A DNA stretch of 32,863 nucleotides from Candidatus Aenigmatarchaeota archaeon (lineage in GTDB: Archaea; Aenigmatarchaeota; Aenigmatarchaeia; QMZP01; QMZT01), in contig JAFGCI010000009.1 in the NCBI GenBank assembly GCA_016932735.1, forward strand, positions 1 to 32,863. The letters run 5' to 3'. The translations under genes were made by a program, and so were the position numbers. Positions 9,185-14,658 of this stretch are shown one piece after another (within the stretch, counting starts at the first letter, position 1; each line of letters starts with the position of its first letter). Under the pieces are notes generated by a model. It saw only the letters and a list, made by a program, of their open reading frames with translations, was not told the DNA's origin and made no database searches.

Positions 9185-9490
9185 ATGGTTTGCTACATTG
9201 TTCCACTGGCAGCTCTTTTCGGGAGCTTTTTCGGACAGAAGATAAAGGGAATAAAGAGCGTCCACGGGCACTGGCTCAATCTCATGCTTCTAGGCGCCTC
9301 GGTTTTCGGCGGGATAGACCATATGTGGAACGGAGAGCTTTTTATGATGGGCGCTAATATCATGACTGACCTTGCTCTCGGATTCACGATAACAACAGGC
9401 GTCTTTGCCAGCTGGGGAATTGTTGTCTATAAAGAGAGGCTGTCGCATTCGTGGATGCATCTTGGAAACAAACTGAACATCCTGAAATAA
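9185..9490 (+). CDS. Small membrane protein of unknown function
   Basis: 101 residues with three hydrophobic segments: VPLAALFGSFFG near the N-terminus, about 31-45 around LMLLGASVFGG, and about 60-83 ending in ASWGIVVY. Between the second and third lies IDHMWNGELFMMG, with an Asp-His pair beside a Trp that could be functional. I do not recognise a named family. A TATA-like AAATATTTAAAA at about 9152-9163 lies about 26 bp before the ATG, so the mRNA looks leaderless. A T-rich stretch follows the stop. Confidence 0.65.
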   Translation: MVCYIVPLAALFGSFFGQKIKGIKSVHGHWLNLMLLGASVFGGIDHMWNGELFMMGANIMTDLALGFTITTGVFASWGIVVYKERLSHSWMHLGNKLNILK

Positions 9491-9494
9491 GCCC

Positions 9495-9504
9495 TTTATT
9501 TTTT
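9495..9504 (+). terminator. T-rich archaeal-type terminator
   Basis: TTTATTTTTT directly after the stop of the small membrane protein gene. Archaeal RNA polymerase stops at such T tracts without a hairpin. The promoter of the MFS gene follows at once. Confidence 0.4.
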
Positions 9505-9539
9505 CCTAAAATAAAAGAAACATAGTTCATAATAGAATT

Positions 9540-10718
9540 ATGGCAGACTACCTTTCCAATATAAACAAGTTGCATCTGTTTAATTTTCTTGCCGGAATGC
9601 ATTTTATCGGAGGCGTCCTGATACCTTTCTTCACAGATTGGGGCGGGATTTCATTCACACAGATAATGATACTGCAGTCCGTCTTCATGTTCTCTATATT
9701 TGTTCTTGAAATCCCGACAGGAGCAGTCGCGGACAGGTTCGGAAGGAAGGCTTCCCTTATCCTCGGAGCCTTTGTGACCATAATTGCAGTGGCTCTCTAT
9801 TCAGCATACCCCAATTTTCTTCTTTTCGTTGTGGCCGAATTCCTGTGGGCGATGGGAGCCGCTTTCATGTCCGGAGCAAATGAGGCGCTTGTATATGATT
9901 CGCTGAAAGTTTCCGGAAGCGAGAAGACGTCAAAAAGAATATTGGGAAGATTCAGCGGATTCCATCTTTTAGGGATAATGGTCTCAGGACCCATCGGCAG
10001 TATTATTGCATATTCTGTAGGGCTTAGATATGCAATGCTTTTCAGTGTGATACCGTTCCTTATCGCTGTCTTCGTAGGGCTTCTGCTCAGGGAGCCACCG
10101 GTCATGACCCCTCTGGAAAAAAGAGGATACAAGGATACAATTACAGACGGATTGAAATATTTCAGTAAACATAGGACACTAAAAATACTTGCATTTGATT
10201 CAATAATAATTCATGCACTTTCCTTCATGTTAATATGGATGTATCAGCCGCTTCTCCAGAATTTCGGCCTTTCCATATTATTTTTCGGTGTTGTTCATGC
10301 CGGAATAGCAGGGACAGAAGCCGTGATAATGAACAGGTTTGAATGGCTGGAGAAAATATTCGGCTCAAAAAGAAAATACATTCTCGGAAGCGCCCTGATA
10401 ACAGGACTTTCAATGATGATGCTCGGGATAAACCCCCATATTGAATTGTCAGTAATACTGATAATAATAGTTGGCGGCTTCGGATTAACCAGGCAGGCCC
10501 TCCTGTCAAACTATATGAACAAGCACATAGAATCCGGAAAAAGGGCGACAGTCCTCTCAACAGTCTCGATGCTGAGCAGGCTTGCAAGCGGGCTCCTATA
10601 TCCTCTTATCGGAATACTTGTAGATTTCTCCCTTAGCTGGGCATTTATTATTCTCGGAATAATGATTGTAGCATTTTCCTTGATATCAAAAGTTGAGGAA
10701 GGGCACCTTCTGGACTGA
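9540..10718 (+). CDS. Major facilitator superfamily (MFS) transporter
   Basis: 392 residues with about 11-12 hydrophobic helices. The MFS motif A is clear in the loop after helix 2: GAVADRFGRKAS at about residues 61-72, preceded by FVLEIPT. The first half carries further typical glycine-rich helices (AMGAAFMSGANEALVYDSL), and the second half holds the weaker motif A repeat region around SKRKYILGSA. The best general match is to drug/metabolite:H+ antiporter-type (DHA1-like) proteins; the substrate cannot be told. A TATA-like TAAAATAAAA at about 9508-9517 suits a leaderless ATG at 9540. The stop overlaps the promoter of the next gene. Confidence 0.88.
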   Translation: MADYLSNINKLHLFNFLAGMHFIGGVLIPFFTDWGGISFTQIMILQSVFMFSIFVLEIPTGAVADRFGRKASLILGAFVTIIAVALYSAYPNFLLFVVAEFLWAMGAAFMSGANEALVYDSLKVSGSEKTSKRILGRFSGFHLLGIMVSGPIGSIIAYSVGLRYAMLFSVIPFLIAVFVGLLLREPPVMTPLEKRGYKDTITDGLKYFSKHRTLKILAFDSIIIHALSFMLIWMYQPLLQNFGLSILFFGVVHAGIAGTEAVIMNRFEWLEKIFGSKRKYILGSALITGLSMMMLGINPHIELSVILIIIVGGFGLTRQALLSNYMNKHIESGKRATVLSTVSMLSRLASGLLYPLIGILVDFSLSWAFIILGIMIVAFSLISKVEEGHLLD

Positions 10719-10747
10719 TTTAAAAAACAAAACAGATTATTTATTTT

Positions 10748-11170
10748 ATGGTAAGAGTCAATATCATCAATCCGGAAAATCTGGCGGACCAACATCTTAT
10801 CGCGGAATACAACGAAATTCTGATGCTCATAAGCTATGCAAAAAGATATCCGGATACAAAAGGAATTCCTGAAAAGTTCTGCCTCGGGAAAGGACATATG
10901 AAATTCTTTAAGGACAAGATGAAATACATAAAATCCCGCCATGAAAAAATTAAAAAAGAAATGGAAGACAGAGGATTTATTCCAAAGAAAACAATTAATT
11001 TATCCGGAATTAAAAATAATTTAATTAATGACTGGAAACCGGATGAAGCGGATAAGTCGGTAATAAGAAAAAGGCTCATAGAAAAAATTAAATTAAAGCC
11101 TGAATATTACAGATATTACGGGAAAAGTAAATCCCTTAAATTCCTAATTAATTTAATTAAAAATGGATAA
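10748..11170 (+). CDS. T4 endonuclease V (DenV)-type pyrimidine dimer DNA glycosylase
   Basis: 140 residues, the same size as phage T4 DenV (138), and collinear with it from end to end. ENLADQHLIAEYNE matches the DenV ELADQHLMAEYRE stretch, so Arg3, His16 and the catalytic Glu23 are kept. GKGHMKFFKDKMKYIKSRH matches the helix after the active site, and the C-terminal KPEYYRYYGKS matches the aromatic WYKYYGK that contacts the dimer. DenV cuts the glycosyl bond of UV-induced pyrimidine dimers with its N-terminal amino group and then nicks the strand. Differences: residue 2 is Val instead of the Thr whose amino group is the nucleophile, and T4 Arg22 and Arg26 are replaced by Asn and Met. The TATA-like TTTAAAAAAC at about 10719 overlaps the end of the MFS gene. 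The function is well supported, the details inferred. Confidence 0.88.
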   Translation: MVRVNIINPENLADQHLIAEYNEILMLISYAKRYPDTKGIPEKFCLGKGHMKFFKDKMKYIKSRHEKIKKEMEDRGFIPKKTINLSGIKNNLINDWKPDEADKSVIRKRLIEKIKLKPEYYRYYGKSKSLKFLINLIKNG

Positions 11171-11172
11171 AA

Positions 11173-11577
11173 TTATAACTCATTTCTGAATTCTTTTACA
11201 TCATCTTCCATCTCGACTTCGTCCTTTGGAATGGGAACAATTTCTTTTGATTTTACAATCTTAAAATACTTAACAAGCTTTCCCATTTCTTTTGCAATCT
11301 TCACCTCTGCAAGGACTCCGTCAGAGACCGGTCCGAACACCCAAATCTCTTCGGACTTTCTGACAAGATTGTTATTGACGCTTCGGACATCGTTTCTATC
11401 GACAGTATCAATCAGGAAATATTCAGTAATCATGAAAGGATTCAAAGGGACTCCTCCCTTTTCAATCACAAACTTCGATATGTGCATGCGAAAGTAGAAG
11501 TAGTGCTTTGACATTGCTGTATATACAAGAGGCTTATCATCTGTAATCTCCAGCGACTTATGGGCGAATTCTTTCAT
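11173..11577 (-). CDS. Nucleoside 2-deoxyribosyltransferase-like (DUF4406/DUF7768-type) protein
   Basis: 134 residues. The pattern VYTAMSKHYFYFRMHISKFVIEKGG... PLNPF, then a helix, then SEEIWVFGPVSDGVLAEVKIAKEMGK..YFK is that of small NDT-fold proteins, where an acidic residue in the last block (here Glu of LAEVKIA) would sit in the nucleotide pocket. Typical members have a catalytic Glu and bind nucleosides or NAD/ADP-ribose-type ligands; whether this one is an enzyme is not known. It is convergent with the DenV-type gene (2-bp gap) and divergent from the Trm9-like gene, with which it seems to share a TATA element. Confidence 0.6.
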   Translation of the reverse strand: MKEFAHKSLEITDDKPLVYTAMSKHYFYFRMHISKFVIEKGGVPLNPFMITEYFLIDTVDRNDVRSVNNNLVRKSEEIWVFGPVSDGVLAEVKIAKEMGKLVKYFKIVKSKEIVPIPKDEVEMEDDVKEFRNEL

Positions 11578-11597
11578 AAAATTGTAATGGATACCTG

Positions 11598-11605
11598 TTT
11601 TAAAT
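11598..11605. promoter_or_regulatory. Near-symmetric TATA element between divergent genes
   Basis: TTTTAAAT sits almost exactly midway in the 47-bp gap: its TTTAAA core is centred about 23.5 bp from the + start (11625) and about 24.5 bp from the - start (11577). Being palindromic, it could direct transcription both ways. The distance is at the short end of the usual range. Confidence 0.45.
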
Positions 11606-11624
11606 CATTTCGCCAATTATAGTC

Positions 11625-12275
11625 ATGGAGACCAAAGACACCTACAACATTGTTGCGAAGGGATGGAACAACTTTCGTCAGAAGCCAATGTTCCCCGAAT
11701 GGTTTGATATGCTCGTTAAAAGGTGGAAGGGAGGAGTTCTCCTTGACATCGGATGCGGGAACGGAAGAAACATGGCTCCTTTCAAAGGCTTCCAATTGAC
11801 AGGGATAGACTATTCAAAAGAGATGATAGAGAACGCAAAAAAATTCGCGGACAGAAAATCGATAAAAGCGAAGTTCCACATAGCTGACGTAAGAAAGCTT
11901 CCGTTCAAAGACTCGTCGATTGACAATGCTCTCGGAATAGCTGTTTATCATCACCTGAACCCGGAAGAACTGAAAGACGCACTGAAAGAACTTCACCGCG
12001 TTCTCAGACCGGATGGAGAAGCTTTCATAACAGTCTGGAACAGGCATCAATGGAAGTTCTTATTCAAACCATCGGATCAGAACATCCCATGGAAACGCCG
12101 AAAGGACGACAAGACCTATTACCGCTACTATCATCTTTACACAAGAAACGAACTGAGAAAAATAATCCAATCTGCCGGCTTCTCAGTCATCATGGAGGGT
12201 TCGGAAAGCTCTTTCAGAAAGAAGTTTTTCTCGAGGAATATTTGTTTTTTGGTTGGGAAGAGATGGAATAATTGA
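11625..12275 (+). CDS. Trm9/Alkbh8-like tRNA wobble-uridine methyltransferase
   Basis: 216 residues, class I SAM-dependent methyltransferase. Motif I is LLDIGCGNGRN (about 39-49), motif II GIDYSKEMIENA, motif III FHIADVRKLPF, and motif IV GIAVYHHLNPEE. The opening DTYNIVAKGWNNFRQKP and the late stretch ITVWNRHQWKF... NIPWKRR... YYRYYHLY are typical of the Trm9 branch and not of general small-molecule methyltransferases. Trm9 methylates the carboxymethyl group made by Elp3 on U34 to give mcm5U. In eukaryotes it needs Trm112; no partner is seen in this window. The presence of elp3 5 kb away supports this assignment. Confidence is good for the family, moderate for the exact reaction. Confidence 0.82.
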   Translation: METKDTYNIVAKGWNNFRQKPMFPEWFDMLVKRWKGGVLLDIGCGNGRNMAPFKGFQLTGIDYSKEMIENAKKFADRKSIKAKFHIADVRKLPFKDSSIDNALGIAVYHHLNPEELKDALKELHRVLRPDGEAFITVWNRHQWKFLFKPSDQNIPWKRRKDDKTYYRYYHLYTRNELRKIIQSAGFSVIMEGSESSFRKKFFSRNICFLVGKRWNN

Positions 12276-12296
12276 TGGCGTTAATCGAAGTTCGGC

Positions 12297-12340
12297 TGAA
12301 GTGTGAATTTTGGTGGAGTGTGCAAGGCTTCACAACTTCA
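12297..12340. repeat. Imperfect 11-bp inverted repeat downstream of the Trm9-like gene
   Basis: TGAAGTGTGAA (12297-12307) pairs with TTCACAACTTCA (12329-12340) with one bulged base and a 21-nt loop. It lies 21 bp after the Trm9-like stop, at the left border of the AT-rich island. No T tract follows, so it is not a typical terminator. It could be a hairpin in the 3' end of the transcript or a trace of an old junction. The rest of 12276-12430 holds only a promoter-like AT stretch for the next gene. Confidence 0.35.
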
Positions 12341-12430
12341 TAATACTTGTTAAGTTAAACCAGAAGATCACTTCAATGAAAGAAACGCGCAAACAAAACT
12401 TTAATAAAGTAGTTATAATTACTTCTTAAT

Positions 12431-13354
12431 ATGGATACCTGGAAAAAAATATTAGATTTGTTTTTATTACAAGTTCAAACTGGAGACTTGAAAACTTCAA
12501 CATTTCCAAAAGAGTATAGCGATTTGAAGATGAGAGTTTCTTTTGGTATGGGTATGCCTGCCAGAGTTCCATGGATAGCTTTCACTGCCCCCGAAATGCA
12601 AGTAAGTAAAGGGTTTTACCCCGTTTATTTATATTATAAAGAACTTAATGTTCTAGTTTTAGCATATGGAATAAGTGAAACCTCGGAATTTGATAAGACG
12701 TGGCCTGCTGAAATTATGAATTCAACTTTAACCATTAAAGCCTTTTTTGATAAAGACGTCCCACGATATGGAGATTCTTTTGTCTTCAAAGCATATAACA
12801 TCAAAGTTCAGAAAGATAAAATTGAATATCAATCACAAGAAGGACAAAATATTTCCGAAAAGGACCTTGAAGCTGATTTAAAAACCATATTAAATTATTA
12901 CAAAAAAACAGTTTCAATTGAAATTAGAAAAGAAGATACGGTGTTAAGTCAAGGCCTTTTCTACATGGAAAAGCAGTTAGAAGATTTTATAATCTATAAT
13001 TGGAAGAACACGGAGCTAGGAAAAAGATTTGACTTAATTATTGAAGATGGTGAACTAGTAAGTCAGCAGTATAGAACAGGAATTGGACCCATTGATATTT
13101 TAGCTAAAGATAAAAAAACAGGAGATTATGTTGTTATCGAATTAAAAAAGAACCAAACTAGTGATGATACTGTTGGACAGATTTCTAGATATATGGGTTG
13201 GATTAAGAAAAATAAAAATAATCCAAATGTGAAGGGTATAATAATCGCTGCTGAATTTGATAAAAAATTAGAATACGCGCTAGGGGTAGTGAATAATGTT
13301 GAAGTTTTCTTATACCAAGTTGATTTTAAGTTAAAGGAATTTAAAGGGGTATAA
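12431..13354 (+). CDS. McrB-N (DUF3578)-like domain fused to a NucS-type PD-(D/E)XK nuclease
   Basis: 307 residues. The N-terminal half resembles the DNA-binding domain of McrB (DUF3578): FPKEYSDLKMRVSFGMGMPARVPWIAF, then YPVYLYYKELNVLVLAYG. The C-terminal half, after a helix EKQLEDFIIYNW, is a PD-(D/E)XK nuclease of the NucS/DUF91 kind: Asp222 in GPIDILAKD, Glu237 and Lys239 in VVIELKK, and Gln250 and Tyr254 in QISRY. No GTPase or other ATPase domain is present. The layout suggests a one-protein, modification- or structure-dependent DNA endonuclease acting as defence. The gene is visibly richer in A and T than the housekeeping genes beside it, and lies in an accessory island, so transfer is likely. 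The nuclease call is firm, the target a guess. Confidence 0.78.
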   Translation: MDTWKKILDLFLLQVQTGDLKTSTFPKEYSDLKMRVSFGMGMPARVPWIAFTAPEMQVSKGFYPVYLYYKELNVLVLAYGISETSEFDKTWPAEIMNSTLTIKAFFDKDVPRYGDSFVFKAYNIKVQKDKIEYQSQEGQNISEKDLEADLKTILNYYKKTVSIEIRKEDTVLSQGLFYMEKQLEDFIIYNWKNTELGKRFDLIIEDGELVSQQYRTGIGPIDILAKDKKTGDYVVIELKKNQTSDDTVGQISRYMGWIKKNKNNPNVKGIIIAAEFDKKLEYALGVVNNVEVFLYQVDFKLKEFKGV

Positions 13355-13371
13355 AGCGCGTACCTTAATCA

Positions 13372-13387
13372 TTTTATTTTAATAAAA
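13372..13387 (+). terminator. AT-rich palindrome after the nuclease gene
   Basis: TTTTATT-TT-AATAAAA, 18 bp after the stop, with T tracts on both strands. It could stop transcription of the nuclease gene. Weak, since such AT palindromes occur by chance in AT-rich DNA. Confidence 0.3.
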
Positions 13388-13462
13388 GCGGCCTTCTGGT
13401 TGAACTAAACAGCCATTTCTCTCAATTGATAAGAGATTACTATAGAAATAGGAAAAATATCT

Positions 13463-13527
13463 CACTCCTTCCCTAATTCCTGCCTCAGGACATCCATGAC
13501 AATCTTTCCGTCAGCCCGTCCGCGAAG
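13463..13527 (-). pseudogene. Remnant of a gatE C-terminus
   Basis: The minus strand encodes about 21 residues collinear with the last residues of GatE (GRADGKIVMDVLR, then a different tail QELGKE and TGA). It has no start of its own and joins the end of the HEPN gene on its upstream side. It is most simply the original or element-borne end of gatE left behind by an integration event. Confidence 0.75.
13490..13527. repeat. Copy A of the gatE 3'-end repeat (38 bp, direct), putative attachment site
   Basis: These 38 bases are identical to 14693-14730 inside the end of gatE, in the same orientation. Read on the minus strand, the region encodes the GatE-like tail LRGRADGKIVMDVLRQELGKE and then a TGA stop at about 13463-13465. 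The intact gene 1.2 kb away ends REEIEKHRC instead. To the right of 13527 identity stops abruptly; to the left it continues with two differences (GTC/GTT and CTG/TTG codons), both synonymous. This is a gene fragment, not a gene. Confidence 0.85.
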
Positions 13528-13528
13528 A

Positions 13529-13993
13529 TTATTTCAAAGATAAGATTTGATTTCTGATATTGTTAATCTCTTTTTGTTCAAGGATTATATTTTTGCACTT
13601 GACAAGGAATGCCGGTGTTTTCTTCACTATAAGATCATATTTTTGTTCAGGAACCTTCCTGTTTACATAATACTGTGAATCTATTCTTGCAGAGAAGGCT
13701 TTATCGATTAATTCAAAATCCTCAGGTGAGAAGTGATTTTTCAGGAATCTTCTGGTAAATTCAATAGTACATGAATGAATCTCGCATTTTACCCCTGTTT
13801 TCATAAGCAAAGAATAAATCCCATGATAAATAGTATAATACGCAGCAGTCAATTGCCAGTCTCTGCTTTTTGAAGTTCTTAATGTGTCTAGTGCTTCTTC
13901 TGCCTTTATGAGATAAGCATCTCTAAGATTGTCGCTTGGTTCAACAGGTTCAATACCTTTCTTTTGATGAATACACCATTTTATCTGATCCAT
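13529..13993 (-). CDS. HEPN domain protein, probable toxin of an MNT-HEPN pair
   Basis: 154 residues, all helical. The HEPN pattern is visible: LRDAYLIKAEEALDTL, then RDWQLTAAYYTIYHGIYSLLMKTG, then the second helix pair. A candidate catalytic Rx4-6H motif is RRFLKNH (Arg81/Arg82 to His87), as in HEPN ribonucleases. Its start overlaps the end of the nucleotidyltransferase gene by 13 bp, so the two are translationally coupled. Known HEPN-MNT pairs work as toxin and antitoxin, with the MNT partner adding AMP to the toxin. The stop codon lies one base from the edge of repeat copy A, so the gene ends exactly at the junction of the putative integrated cassette. Confidence 0.82.
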   Translation of the reverse strand: MDQIKWCIHQKKGIEPVEPSDNLRDAYLIKAEEALDTLRTSKSRDWQLTAAYYTIYHGIYSLLMKTGVKCEIHSCTIEFTRRFLKNHFSPEDFELIDKAFSARIDSQYYVNRKVPEQKYDLIVKKTPAFLVKCKNIILEQKEINNIRNQILSLK

Positions 13994-14568
13994 TTTACAA
14001 CCTTTCTGACGAACTCTTCCGCATCTTTAATTAAAATATGATTTCCTGAAACCTCTTTAAGTAAAATATCATCATGTATACTTTTTTCAAACATCTTCAT
14101 AGGATAGCTCTTGATATTAATATCGATTCCGTATTTTCTGCCGATCTCGTTGACCTTATTTTCATCAAACTTTCCTACAACGAATAAATCAAGATCAGAG
14201 TCATCTTTGTGTATTCCCTTAGCATAACTTCCAAAAACAATAATCATTCCCTGCATATATTCATCGGTTTTTTCAAGTATTTCTTTGATTAAATGATTAT
14301 CCTCCAAAAAACATATCTTCTTATATTGCTCTGTTAAAAGGAAAAACTCTCTTGAAAGGCTCGATTTTTTTAATGCATAAGATTTTATTTTGCCTTTGGT
14401 TTTCGATTCTAAAATTCCCTTCTTTTCAAGCTTGGCCAGTGTTACAAGGGCGGTTCTTGAGCTTATATCAAGGAGCTTTTCAACTTCCCTGATATAATAC
14501 TCTTTGTCATACCCTTTTGTGAACAGGCTTAAAATCTTCAAATCGGTGTCGTTTACTTTAGTAACCAT
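13981..14568 (-). CDS. Nucleotidyltransferase (MNT) antitoxin with N-terminal winged helix
   Basis: 195 residues. Residues about 1-68 form a winged helix-turn-helix (DTDLKILSLFTK, YYIREVEKLLDISSRTALVTLAKLEKKGIL). The nucleotidyltransferase core follows with GSYAKGIHKDDSDLDLFVVG: Gly113-Ser114 and the Asp125-x-Asp127 metal pair, the GSx9-10DxD signature of minimal nucleotidyltransferases. Such proteins AMPylate and silence their HEPN partner. The fused DNA-binding domain implies that it also represses its own promoter. A TATA-like ATTTATATAC at 14591-14600 lies about 25 bp before the ATG at 14568, and an 8-bp inverted repeat straddles the start codon, a suitable operator. Confidence 0.85.
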   Translation of the reverse strand: MVTKVNDTDLKILSLFTKGYDKEYYIREVEKLLDISSRTALVTLAKLEKKGILESKTKGKIKSYALKKSSLSREFFLLTEQYKKICFLEDNHLIKEILEKTDEYMQGMIIVFGSYAKGIHKDDSDLDLFVVGKFDENKVNEIGRKYGIDINIKSYPMKMFEKSIHDDILLKEVSGNHILIKDAEEFVRKVVKWIR

Positions 14569-14586
14569 ATGATTATATAAGTAAAC
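14551..14586. promoter_or_regulatory. Inverted repeat straddling the MNT start codon, probable autoregulatory operator
   Basis: GTTTACTT (14551-14558) and AAGTAAAC (14579-14586) form a perfect 8-bp inverted repeat, centre to centre 28 bp, with the start codon of the MNT gene between the arms. The TATA element is at 14591-14600. The encoded winged helix is the obvious candidate ligand. Confidence 0.5.
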
Positions 14587-14590
14587 GGAA

Positions 14591-14600
14591 GTATATAAAT
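14591..14600 (-). promoter_or_regulatory. TATA element of the MNT-HEPN operon
   Basis: On the minus strand ATTTATATAC, 23-32 bp before the ATG at 14568, the usual distance for a short-leader or leaderless archaeal mRNA. Confidence 0.55.
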
Positions 14601-14658
14601 GTTCTGGTTTTTATCGATCTATAAATTCTACATTCTCAAAAATATGTTTCAAAAATAA

